Below, in pieces: positions 6,365 to 13,100 of a stretch of 13,973 bases of DNA. The translations under genes were made by a program, and so were the position numbers. The stretch covers positions 1 through 13,973 of the forward strand of contig JAKEGN010000032.1 of the NCBI GenBank assembly GCA_022615525.1, in the 5' to 3' direction. This DNA is from Woeseiaceae bacterium. GTDB lineage: Bacteria; Pseudomonadota; Gammaproteobacteria; Steroidobacterales; Woeseiaceae. Positions within the stretch are counted from its first letter, which is position 1, and each line of letters opens with the position of its first letter. The notes under the pieces are model-generated. The model searched no databases. It saw nothing but the letters and a program-made list of their open reading frames with translations, and was not told the origin of the DNA.

Positions 6365-7133
6365 GACCCAATCGAATGTTGGCGGGTTGCTTCCCGCTCC
6401 CGGCTTTCAGCTCGCGAAGCAGCAACAGGGGCGCAAGACCGGCAACCAGATGCTTGATCGAATGTCCGCTGATCAATTGACCCGCCATGTAAATCCGCGA
6501 ATCCAGTTCCTCAACCGCTTTTGCCGTGGCATAGATGACAATCATGCCCCAGAAAACCCGTGCACGATTGAAACGGGACAGGAACAAAAGCAGGATGAGC
6601 GGGATCAGCAACATCGGCAGAAACTGCACCAGCATGTACGGACGCAGGTCACCGGCACCGTTGCTTTCCGTGACCGACCAGTAGACCACAGATCCCACGC
6701 CCGCCAGCAGGAGCGGCAGCAGGATCTGCCGCCCGATCGACAGGCTGACATGTTCTGCGATCACTATCGACAACAGGCTTGCGAAAACCAGAGTCATCGG
6801 CAGCCTGTCCCACACCATGGCATCGTTGCCAGGCGCGGAGTGGTACCAGGCGGAACCGAATGCGGTCAACAACACACCCGCGAAAAGAAGGCGGTAGGCA
6901 GGGACCAATGATTGCAGCTCATCGCGGGCCTGGCTCGTCGACAGGTATCGCAGTCCGCCGATGCCGGCCAGCAGGAACGGCAGGTTCGAAACGACATTCC
7001 AGAAGTTCGTGACACCGAAGATCCGGCGGCTGTCGGCAAACAGGTGATAGGCGGGGTCCTGTGCAATCGGATCGAGCAGGAATGCGCCCGCGACCAGCAC
7101 GGTCGCGACCACCAACAGTGCAGCGTGCTTCAT
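6354..7133 (-). CDS. CREST-superfamily membrane hydrolase (alkaline-ceramidase-like)
   Basis: A 259-residue protein with about seven hydrophobic segments. It shows the CREST superfamily pattern (alkaline ceramidase, PAQR receptor, Per1): Ser94 and His98 in GSAWYHS, Asp109 in VWDRLP, and His224/His228 in SGHSIKH in the last helix. These would make a zinc-hydrolase site within the membrane. NFWNVVSNLPFL (43-54) is also typical of ceramidase-domain proteins. Eukaryotic relatives hydrolyse the amide bond of ceramide; the bacterial substrate is unknown and could be another amide- or ester-linked lipid. The ATG overlaps the DUF6265 stop (ATGA) and is preceded by GGGA. The end overlaps the GFA gene by 11 bases. 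The family is clear from the residues; substrate specificity is inference. Confidence 0.8.
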   Translation of the reverse strand: MKHAALLVVATVLVAGAFLLDPIAQDPAYHLFADSRRIFGVTNFWNVVSNLPFLLAGIGGLRYLSTSQARDELQSLVPAYRLLFAGVLLTAFGSAWYHSAPGNDAMVWDRLPMTLVFASLLSIVIAEHVSLSIGRQILLPLLLAGVGSVVYWSVTESNGAGDLRPYMLVQFLPMLLIPLILLLFLSRFNRARVFWGMIVIYATAKAVEELDSRIYMAGQLISGHSIKHLVAGLAPLLLLRELKAGSGKQPANIRLGHEH

Positions 7134-7639
7134 TTCCCGTGGACGCTCGATGTGCAGTCGACGGCGGTCATCGGAAACTCGATGCGGCGGTCCTGGCCGT
7201 TGATCGTGCCCTCGATTCGGCCAACCAGCTGACCGGCTGCGCGTCGGTACGCGACCCGCTGCGGAAAATCATGATCCGGATTCTCGAACACGACCTCGTC
7301 CGGCGAGATCGAGATCATGACAAAAGTGGTCAGGGTCTGACCGGACGGCAGCGCGATGTAGAGGAGGCCCCCATCTTCCGTCTCGATGATTCGCAGGAAC
7401 TCGAAAGCCGTTGTCTTGCCCCCGCGCACCGTACGACTCACGGCGAACATCGAGCCGCCGGCGGGCATGGTCCATTGTTCTCCGGAGCCAGGCTCCGCGC
7501 CGTCGCTGGCCCAGCATCCGCTGAGCCAGCTCACGTCGCCGATCTCAGCTCCGGACGCCGCTGCGCCTCCAAACAAGAAGAATGCCGCCAGGGACGCGCC
7601 CCGGAGGCATTTTTGCCACGAGATCCATGCCCTGTTCAT
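7130..7639 (-). CDS. DUF6265-like secreted protein
   Basis: A 169-residue protein with a signal peptide (residues 1 to about 31: MNRAWISWQK, a Ala/Leu/Phe core, then AAASGA). The mature part begins VSWLSGCW and contains EQW, GGSMF, SRTVR, TAFEF, LPSGQ and FENPDHDFPQRVAY, the order and wording I associate with DUF6265, a lipocalin-like beta-barrel family of unknown role. ATG 7639 is chosen over an in-frame ATG at 7675 because it is preceded by GGAGGAG, overlaps the cupin stop as ATGA, and exposes the signal peptide. Four bases overlap the ceramidase-like gene. Co-expression with a membrane lipid-hydrolase-like protein could point to a periplasmic lipid- or ligand-binding role, which is speculation. 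Confidence 0.75.
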   Translation of the reverse strand: MNRAWISWQKCLRGASLAAFFLFGGAAASGAEIGDVSWLSGCWASDGAEPGSGEQWTMPAGGSMFAVSRTVRGGKTTAFEFLRIIETEDGGLLYIALPSGQTLTTFVMISISPDEVVFENPDHDFPQRVAYRRAAGQLVGRIEGTINGQDRRIEFPMTAVDCTSSVHGK

Positions 7640-7962
7640 TTCTCTCCTCCCGGGGGACCGTAGAAAATCACCCATGCGCTGAAGTCGTCGCTGAAATCCT
7701 CGAAACGATGAGCGACCCCGGCGGGCACGAACAATGCTTCGCCGGGCTCGAATGGCTGCCGGGCCCCGTTCAGAAAAAAGTAACCACGACCTGACTGGAT
7801 GACATAGATTTCGTCACGATCGTGAGGGTTTTGCCTGTCGATCCGTTGCGGCTTGTAACAGCCGAGCTGCATGCTGCCATGCTCGAGCAATACTGTGTAT
7901 TCGCCGTCATCGGATTTCGCAACCGACTCCAGTGCACGTCTGGCCGTGTAACGCTCCGTCAT
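7636..7962 (-). CDS. Small single-domain cupin protein
   Basis: A 108-residue single cupin. Motif 1 is NPHDRDEIYVIQSGRG (His47, Glu51) and motif 2 is PGEALFVPAGVAHRF (His85). The second His of the usual HxH pair is Arg49, so the metal site has His, Glu and His only. It could be a weakly metal-binding or ligand-binding cupin rather than a dioxygenase. ATG 7962 is preceded by GGGGGA at eight bases. A TTG at 7995 would add 11 residues but has a poor ribosome site. It lies 36 bases after the aminotransferase stop and overlaps the DUF6265 gene by four bases. Its role is unknown; single cupins often act as isomerases, epimerases or sensors. Confidence 0.8.
   Translation of the reverse strand: MTERYTARRALESVAKSDDGEYTVLLEHGSMQLGCYKPQRIDRQNPHDRDEIYVIQSGRGYFFLNGARQPFEPGEALFVPAGVAHRFEDFSDDFSAWVIFYGPPGGEK
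7644..7650 (-). promoter_or_regulatory. Strong Shine-Dalgarno deciding the DUF6265 start
   Basis: GGAGGAG on the minus strand lies just before the ATG at 7637-7639, with six bases between GGAGG and the start. It is inside the end of the cupin coding region, so it supports independent initiation on top of coupling through the ATGA overlap. Confidence 0.65.
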
Positions 7963-7998
7963 CTGCGCATTCCCCCGTTTCCAACCTCCCTGCAAGGA

Positions 7999-9156
7999 CT
8001 ATGACAACGCTCGCCGGAATCGTTCGCCGATGCCGCTCAGCCTGGACAGGGATTCATTCGAGTACACGATACGCAGGTATTTCGAGCAATTTTCGCTGCC
8101 CCAGTTGACCATGGCAGTCGCCGCAATATCCGCGGCCTGCAACAGCTTGCGGGATGCGGTCGCGCCATCGATACCGTGGGGAGAAACGTCGATGAGAAAC
8201 GACCAGCCGCCATGCGGCGGGATAACGTGGAATTCACGCAACTCGCCGAGCAACAGGTCGCGGCGTGCCTGCAATTCGATCACGCTGTCGCCAATACCGT
8301 CGTTCGGATCGTCAATCGCGATTGCAACGGCCTGCATGGCAATCCCGGTCTGACAGACGACGTTGCTTATGCTGACTCGGGCGACATCCGCGATAATGGA
8401 TGCCGGGCCGATGATCCAGCCGACCCGCCAGCCGATCATGCGGTATTCCTTGGATGCGGAACCGACCGTGATGACTCTTTCCCGCATGCCCCTGAACGAC
8501 GCGGGATGTATGACGGTCCTGCCGTCGAACAGCAGACGCTCCATTGCCGAGTTATTGATGAGCCAGCAGTCGGCCATTTCGCAAAAACGGGTGAGGGCCT
8601 GCCATTCCGACTCCGTAAACACCGCGCCGGTCGGCATCGACGGGCTCATCAGGAGCGCGGCGGTCACCGGCACGGGATCGATGCGCGACAGTGCGTCCAG
8701 GTCCAGGCGCCATCCGGACGGGGACGGGAGCAGTGGAACGTAGCGCGGCACGCCGCCGGCAAGCCGCACGCGGTTGATCAGCCCGACGTAGGTCGGGTCC
8801 GTCATCAGGACCTCGTCGCCCGGCTCCAGAGTCGCCAGCAGTACGTTCAGCACGCCGGACAAGCCGCCGGCACTGATGATGCATTCTGTTTTCCAGTCGT
8901 AGTCCTGGCGGGCCTGGCGTCCGACCAGTCGGCAGGCGGCCTGCCGGAGGGTATCCATGCCCAGGAAAGGAAGGTAGCTGTTCGCTTCGTCCATACCGGC
9001 AGCGTGCCGGGTCGCGGCGACCGCGGTGGCAGGCGGCGCAATGTCGGTGTCGAGGTTTTCGAGGCGCAGCACCGCGGGATTGCTGAGGCTGTCGGCCAGT
9101 TCGCCCATCTGTTCCACACCGATCCGCGTGATGTACTTCAGCCGTGATACAGACAT
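7999..9156 (-). CDS. PLP-dependent aminotransferase class I/II-fold enzyme with altered cofactor site
   Basis: A 385-residue fold-type I PLP protein, normal length for class I aminotransferases. Kept features are Tyr61 in YLPFLG, Tyr123 in DPTYVG, the Schiff-base Lys236 in SASKEYRMIGWRVG, Arg244 in the same run, and substrate-carboxylate Arg362 in LRIVYS. Changed features: the usual NPxNPTG loop reads SPSMPTG (Met174 in place of Asn), and the usual DEIYERL segment reads NSAMERL (Asn202 for the Asp that binds the pyridine nitrogen, Met205 for the Tyr that binds the PLP oxygen). An intact frame and normal flanking motifs argue against decay. It may be a sub-family with altered chemistry (racemase, lyase or slow transaminase) or one recruited to a non-standard amine. 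The ATG lies seven bases after the 74-residue membrane gene. Substrate unknown. Confidence 0.85.
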   Translation of the reverse strand: MSVSRLKYITRIGVEQMGELADSLSNPAVLRLENLDTDIAPPATAVAATRHAAGMDEANSYLPFLGMDTLRQAACRLVGRQARQDYDWKTECIISAGGLSGVLNVLLATLEPGDEVLMTDPTYVGLINRVRLAGGVPRYVPLLPSPSGWRLDLDALSRIDPVPVTAALLMSPSMPTGAVFTESEWQALTRFCEMADCWLINNSAMERLLFDGRTVIHPASFRGMRERVITVGSASKEYRMIGWRVGWIIGPASIIADVARVSISNVVCQTGIAMQAVAIAIDDPNDGIGDSVIELQARRDLLLGELREFHVIPPHGGWSFLIDVSPHGIDGATASRKLLQAADIAATAMVNWGSENCSKYLRIVYSNESLSRLSGIGERFRRALS

Positions 9157-9163
9157 GGCGATC

Positions 9164-9388
9164 TCAGAACAGCGCGCGTATGAGCAGCAGGAATCCGAAC
9201 ACGGCCATCGGGATACCTATAGGTGCTGCGACGATGCTCAAGCTTATTGCGACGCCGGCAGCCATCAGCACGAGCCCCAGTATCGCGCAGATTATCCTGC
9301 CGGTGATTTCCAGAATCAGCGTCAGTAGTCGCCAGACTGCATGGAATGGCCACAAAATCCAGGGGACTGACCCGTTGTCGCTGCTCAT
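9164..9388 (-). CDS. Small conserved-looking membrane protein, unknown function
   Basis: Seventy-four residues, mostly hydrophobic after residue 8, with two likely membrane helices (about 20-43 and 45-71, separated near MAAG). It begins MSSDNGSVPW and contains several Trp/Phe residues at the membrane edge. I do not recognise a named family. The start is fixed by an ATGA overlap with the TerB-like gene, so the two are translationally coupled, and it is seven bases from the aminotransferase start. A role as a membrane partner of the TerB-like protein is possible but only inferred from the arrangement. Confidence 0.75.
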   Translation of the reverse strand: MSSDNGSVPWILWPFHAVWRLLTLILEITGRIICAILGLVLMAAGVAISLSIVAAPIGIPMAVFGFLLLIRALF

Positions 9389-9801
9389 GAAGATGCCGAT
9401 TGCTTTCGTGCAAAATAACTGCGGTAGGCGCGATCCATCGAATTGTCGGTAATTTTCAGCCCTGCAATGGCTTCATCCAGCACTCCGATCTCGCGCGCGT
9501 CCTTTATACCGTCCGCCGCAACGACTTCGAGCAGCATGACCATCAGGCTTTCCTTTTGACTGTCATTGAGCGCACGCTGCAGATTCCTCAGCAAAGTCGA
9601 GGCATCCTGCAACTCCGATGCATCATCGAGTGCGCGAACGACGAGCTCGAGCGCCGCAGCTCCCTTCAGCGAGAATCCCCGTTGCAGCGCCGATACCAGT
9701 CGTTCGGTTTCCTGCGTTGCAATGCTGCCGTCACTGCGCGCGGCGATGGCAAGGAGGCAGGCAACGTCATACTGTGTTTCCGGCGTCAAAGGCGTGGCCA
9801 A
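9385..9801 (-). CDS. TerB-like (tellurite-resistance TerB fold) protein
   Basis: A 138-residue all-helical cytoplasmic protein with two TerB-type acidic motifs: ARSDGSIATQE (about 21-31) and VAADGIKDAREIGVLDE (about 94-110), the repeated ADGxxxxxE pattern that binds metal in TerB and DjlA. TerB-domain proteins are linked to tellurite and stress responses, often beside membrane proteins, and many have no direct role in tellurite. The start is TTG at 9801: an in-frame TGA lies two codons upstream, so nothing longer is possible. The ribosome site (GAAGAA) is weak. It is the first gene of the minus-strand cluster and overlaps the next by four bases. The domain is likely, the phenotype is not known. 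Confidence 0.75.
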   Translation of the reverse strand: MATPLTPETQYDVACLLAIAARSDGSIATQETERLVSALQRGFSLKGAAALELVVRALDDASELQDASTLLRNLQRALNDSQKESLMVMLLEVVAADGIKDAREIGVLDEAIAGLKITDNSMDRAYRSYFARKQSASS

Positions 9802-9841
9802 GAGTCAAATTCTTCGAAGGTGGAATTTACTCCCAATTGTG

Positions 9842-9855
9842 CCGCAAAATTGCGG
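9842..9855. promoter_or_regulatory. Inverted repeat in the TerB-ppiC divergent region
   Basis: CCGCAA, two-base centre AA, TTGCGG. A second, looser repeat AAATTC / GAATTT lies at 9807-9828. Both are in the 93-base gap between the divergent TerB-like gene (9801) and ppiC (9895), where both promoters must lie, so either may be a regulator site. No convincing -35/-10 pair was found. Confidence 0.25.
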
Positions 9856-9894
9856 TCAATGTACGCCGATTACGACCAGCCGGAAGGGGGACTC

Positions 9895-10176
9895 ATGACG
9901 CGCGCGACCGCAAGACACATACTCGTTGACACCAGGAGTCAGTGCGAGGCGTTGAAGAAAGAAATCGAAGGCGGAGCCGATTTTGCAGACCTGGCCAGGC
10001 AATATTCTTCCTGTCCGTCGGGCAGCCAGGGCGGGGACCTCGGAGAATTCGGTCCGGGAATGATGGTTCGTGAGTTCGACAAGGTCGTGTTCAGCGCCGA
10101 AATCAGCACCGTGCAGGGGCCGGTCAAGACCGAGTTCGGCTATCACCTGCTGGAGGTCACCAGCCGCAGGGATTGA
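9895..10176 (+). CDS. ppiC: Peptidyl-prolyl cis-trans isomerase, PpiC-type parvulin
   Basis: A stand-alone parvulin of 93 residues, the same length as E. coli PpiC, that speeds proline cis-trans isomerisation in the cytoplasm. Family marks are ARHILV (6-11), the ADFADLARQYSSCPSG segment (34-49), GGDLGEFGPGMMV (51-63), FDKVVF, GPVKTEFGYHLLEV near the end. The His in RHILV and the FGYH pair belong to the active-site core. ATG 9895 is preceded by GGAAGGGG at 9882-9889; an in-frame ATG at 9859 has no good ribosome site. There is no signal peptide or PrsA/SurA region. It is transcribed alone, divergent from the TerB-led cluster and convergent with the molybdenum hydroxylase genes. Confidence 0.93.
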   Translation: MTRATARHILVDTRSQCEALKKEIEGGADFADLARQYSSCPSGSQGGDLGEFGPGMMVREFDKVVFSAEISTVQGPVKTEFGYHLLEVTSRRD

Positions 10177-10198
10177 GCGGCCGCAAACCGCAGGCCGC
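10177..10198. terminator. GC-rich inverted repeat between convergent genes, weak terminator candidate
   Basis: GCGGCC, ten-base spacer, GGCCGC, starting one base after the ppiC stop and 15 bases before the end of the convergent hydroxylase gene. There is no T-tract on either strand, so an intrinsic terminator is possible but not shown. Confidence 0.25.
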
Positions 10199-10212
10199 CG
10201 GTCGTCGCCGGG

Positions 10213-12447
10213 TCATGCCACGTCTTTCGTTTCCAGGTTGCTCTTGCTGCGCAGGTCGTGCAGCTTGACCGGCAGCTCGCGAATTCGATAGCCGGTTGCG
10301 TCGAAGATGGCGTTGGCCAGGGCCGGCGCGATAGCCGGGGTACCCGGCTCGCCGGCGCCGCCCAGGGACTCTCCGCTGTTGATGATGTAAGTCTGTATGG
10401 CCGGCGCCTCGTTCATGCGCAGCATCTGGTAGTCGTTGAAATTGCCCTGCACGACAGCTCCCTGACGAATGGAAATGTCGCCGTACAATGCGGCCGTCAG
10501 GCCGTAGGCTATGCCGCTCTCCATTTGCGCCCGGATGCCGTCCGGATGAACTGCAAAGCCCGCGTCGACGGCACAGATGACACGCCGTGCCTGCGCTTTG
10601 CCATCCAGCACTTCGACCTCCACCACCTGGGCTACGATGGTGCCGAAAGACTTGTGGATTGCGATGCCGCGGCCCCAGTTCTCGGGCAGCGGTCTTTCCC
10701 AGTCGGATTTGGCAGCCGCGAGATCGAGCACGTCGCGGAAGCGGCCCGCTTCGGCGAGCAGGTCGCGTCGATACAGGTACGGATCCTTGCCGGCCGCAAC
10801 TGCCAGCTCATCAATGAAGGATTCCGTGAAAAACGCGTGCAATGAATGATCGACGCTGCGCCAGAAACCCCAGGGCACGTGCGTATTGCTCTCCGTAAAA
10901 TGAATGTACTGATTGTCGATTCCGTAGGGGATGTACGGCGCTTCTACCGGATCGTGCTTCTCCGTGAATTGATTTTCCCAGGCTGTCGGTTTGCCTTCTG
11001 CATCGAGCGCGGCCCTGAAGCGGCTGATGCTCGCCTGGCGATAATGGTCGTGACGCATGTCTTCCTCGCGCGACCAGATGAGTTTCACCGGATAGGGCGA
11101 CTCCAGTGCGAGACGGGCCGCCTGGATGGCGTAATCTGAAAATGCCCGCCGGCCGAAACCGCCGCCCAGGTACTGGTTGTGCACCAGGACTTTGTCGCTG
11201 TCGAAGTCGATCGCTTTTGCGACTTCCGCAGCGAAGCCGAGGGGATTCTGTGTCCCGAGCCATAATTCGCACAATCCGTCGTGAACCCAGGCCGTGCAGT
11301 TCATCGGTTCCATGGTCGCGTGCGCCAGGTAGGGCACACGGTACTCGGCATCCACGATTCGACCGGCGTTCGCCAGCACGGCCCTGGCATCGCCCTTGCG
11401 AAGGTCGGTCTGCTCCTTGCCGTTCGCAGTCGCTGCATCGAGGTCGCTGGCAAACTGCCTGAAGATATCCGCCTGGTCCCGGTTGTCATCGGCACTTCGC
11501 GTAAATTGCACAGGCAGTTGCTGCAACGCCCGACTGGCCTGCCAGTAACTGTCGGCGATGACGGCGACCGCATCGCCCAGATTGACCACTTTCCTGATGC
11601 CCGGCATGCCCTGAATCGATTCGGAATCGACAGAGTCGACACGCGTGCCGAATACCGGTGCGGCCCTGACGCTTGCGTATTTCATTCCGCGCACCTTTGC
11701 GTCCATGCCGAACACGGCGCTGCCGTCCACCTTTGCGGGGATGTCGAACTTCCGCACGTCGGTACCCATGATCGTGAATTGATCCGGATTTTTCAGCCGC
11801 GGTGTGACAGGTGCCTTCAGTTCGGCCGCGTGCGATGCGAACTCCGCGAAAGGCGCGCGACGGCCGCTGGCGTCATGATGAATATGGCTGTCTTTCGCAC
11901 GCAATTCGTCTGCGGCGACGCCCCAGCTGTCCGCCGCCGCCTGCAGCAAGACGGCTTTTGCCGCGGCGCCCGCAATGCGCATCGCGTGCTGGCCGGTCGT
12001 CCATGTCGAGGTGCTTCCGCCGGTGATCTGCAGGCTCATCATTTTCGTGGCCTGCAGGAAGAAACCGTCAACCGTTGGCAGCAACCACGCGGGAAACTGC
12101 CGGTCACCGAGCGTGTAAGCGCGAGCCATGGCGTAGTTCGCATACTCGGGGTGGGCCGGCGCTTCGAGCATGCTCACCTGGGACCAATCGGCATCCAGCT
12201 CGTCAGCAAGCATCATGGCCAGGGTCGTGTGCACGCCCTGGCCCATCTCCGCGTGCGGAATGATTGCCGTGACCCTGTTGTCTGCACCCAGCTTGAGCCA
12301 GATATTGATCAGTGTTTCGTTTTCTCCGGCAACCAGGCCGGCAACCCTGGAACTCCGGTTTCCGGGACGAATGGCAACGCCGATGACCAGTACGCCCCCG
12401 GCCAGAACGCCGGTCGTAATGAATGCCCGCCTGGTCCATTTACCCAT
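10213..12447 (-). CDS. Molybdopterin-binding large subunit of an IorB-like molybdenum hydroxylase
   Basis: Large catalytic subunit of the xanthine dehydrogenase/aldehyde oxidase family, closest in layout to isoquinoline 1-oxidoreductase IorB, 744 residues. The N-terminus has a Tat motif (WTRRAFIT, residues 4-11) and a hydrophobic stretch, so the enzyme is probably exported. HAEMGQGVH (65-73), GGGFGRR (428-434) and GAGEPGTPAIAPALANA (697-713, with Glu700 as the expected catalytic base) mark the cofactor site. Such enzymes hydroxylate aldehydes or N-heterocycles at the expense of water. ATG 12447 is chosen because it overlaps the small-subunit stop by eight bases and exposes the Tat signal. The longer ATG 12489 would hide it. 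No cytochrome c subunit and no XdhC-like maturation gene is in the window. The substrate cannot be read. Confidence 0.92.
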   Translation of the reverse strand: MGKWTRRAFITTGVLAGGVLVIGVAIRPGNRSSRVAGLVAGENETLINIWLKLGADNRVTAIIPHAEMGQGVHTTLAMMLADELDADWSQVSMLEAPAHPEYANYAMARAYTLGDRQFPAWLLPTVDGFFLQATKMMSLQITGGSTSTWTTGQHAMRIAGAAAKAVLLQAAADSWGVAADELRAKDSHIHHDASGRRAPFAEFASHAAELKAPVTPRLKNPDQFTIMGTDVRKFDIPAKVDGSAVFGMDAKVRGMKYASVRAAPVFGTRVDSVDSESIQGMPGIRKVVNLGDAVAVIADSYWQASRALQQLPVQFTRSADDNRDQADIFRQFASDLDAATANGKEQTDLRKGDARAVLANAGRIVDAEYRVPYLAHATMEPMNCTAWVHDGLCELWLGTQNPLGFAAEVAKAIDFDSDKVLVHNQYLGGGFGRRAFSDYAIQAARLALESPYPVKLIWSREEDMRHDHYRQASISRFRAALDAEGKPTAWENQFTEKHDPVEAPYIPYGIDNQYIHFTESNTHVPWGFWRSVDHSLHAFFTESFIDELAVAAGKDPYLYRRDLLAEAGRFRDVLDLAAAKSDWERPLPENWGRGIAIHKSFGTIVAQVVEVEVLDGKAQARRVICAVDAGFAVHPDGIRAQMESGIAYGLTAALYGDISIRQGAVVQGNFNDYQMLRMNEAPAIQTYIINSGESLGGAGEPGTPAIAPALANAIFDATGYRIRELPVKLHDLRSKSNLETKDVA

Positions 12448-12928
12448 TGTTCGCACCGCCGCGCTGGGCAGCCATCGCGGCCGCTGCAACCTTGATGCCT
12501 TTGCGAATTCGCGGATAGGTTCCGCAGCGGCAGATGTTCCCGCTCATTGCCGTATCGATATCCGCGTCGGTCGGCGCCGGGTTGGTGTGCAACAATGCCA
12601 CGGCAGCCATGATCTGCCCGGACTGACAGTATCCGCATTGCGGAACCTGCTCGGCAATCCATGCCTGTTGCACAGGATGCAGGCCGGTCGCTGCGTTACC
12701 GATACCCTCGATCGTCGTGATTTCCTGTCCGGCTGCCGCCTGCACGGGCGTGACACAGGAACGTATCGGCATTCCGTTCAGGTGCACCGTACAGGCGCCG
12801 CACATCGCGATTCCGCATCCGTACTTGGTGCCTGTCAGCCCTGCCTGTTCGCGCAGGACCCAGAGAATCGGGGTCGCCGGGTCGACGTCAAACTCCTGCG
12901 ACTTGCCGTTGATAGTCAGTGTGATCAT
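12440..12928 (-). CDS. [2Fe-2S] small subunit of the IorA-like molybdenum hydroxylase
   Basis: A 162-residue electron-transfer subunit with two [2Fe-2S] clusters. The plant-ferredoxin-type cluster has Cys38, Cys43, Cys46 and Cys58 (YGCGIAMCGAC and SCVTP). The second has Cys98, Cys101, Cys133 and Cys135 (QCGYCQSGQ and NICRCG). It passes electrons from the molybdenum site of the adjacent large subunit. It has no signal of its own, so it is probably carried out with the Tat-exported large subunit. It is the first gene of the pair, with an eight-base overlap. A -10-like TACAAT lies 34 bases upstream of its ATG. Confidence 0.95.
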   Translation of the reverse strand: MITLTINGKSQEFDVDPATPILWVLREQAGLTGTKYGCGIAMCGACTVHLNGMPIRSCVTPVQAAAGQEITTIEGIGNAATGLHPVQQAWIAEQVPQCGYCQSGQIMAAVALLHTNPAPTDADIDTAMSGNICRCGTYPRIRKGIKVAAAAMAAQRGGANNG

Positions 12929-12961
12929 CTTCGTTGACGTAAGTCTGCTGCGGGAGAATGC

Positions 12962-12967
12962 ATTGTA
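12962..12967 (-). promoter_or_regulatory. Candidate -10 element for the hydroxylase operon
   Basis: TACAAT on the minus strand (a 5/6 match to TATAAT, preceded by GC), placing a start about 25-30 bases before the small-subunit ATG at 12928. No good -35 is seen at 16-18 bases. A short hairpin CCTGC-CTTCA-GCAGG (12991-13005) sits upstream. The 172-base divergent gap otherwise holds no gene. Confidence 0.4.
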
Positions 12968-13059
12968 GCGGGTACGGCGTTCAGCGGCACCCTGCCTTCA
13001 GCAGGCGGCGCAGTCTCAGGGGACAAGGCCGGGGCGGAATTTCCTTTGCGGAATCGGGC

Positions 13060-13080
13060 TAGAATGTGCCCCTTCGGGGC
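13060..13080 (+). promoter_or_regulatory. Candidate -10 element and leader hairpin for the acyltransferase gene
   Basis: TAGAAT at 13060-13065 (a 5/6 match to TATAAT) is followed by the hairpin GCCCC-TTC-GGGGC at 13068-13080, which contains a C(TTCG)G tetraloop-like core. A transcript starting near 13072 would hold only part of the hairpin, so the two may not both act. No convincing -35 is seen. The hairpin lies 20 bases before the TTG start. Confidence 0.35.
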
Positions 13081-13100
13081 CGAGCACAAATGGCAAGCAA

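Noticed and set aside
7636..7962. Cupin as acireductone dioxygenase (MtnD) to complete methionine salvage with mtnA
   Set aside because: Its metal motif lacks the HxH of acireductone dioxygenase, it is short, and it sits in another operon 4 kb away.
8176..9147. Plus-strand open frame of 323 codons opposite the aminotransferase
   Set aside because: Antisense shadow; the minus-strand frame has the PLP lysine and arginine motifs.
9400..9894. N-terminal extension of ppiC to 9400
   Set aside because: It would run antisense through the TerB-like gene. The 93-residue form from 9895 matches PpiC length and has a good ribosome site.
11281..12495. Plus-strand open frame of 404 codons opposite the hydroxylase large subunit
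   Set aside because: Antisense to a gene with intact cofactor motifs; the translation is compositionally biased and shows no recognisable domain.
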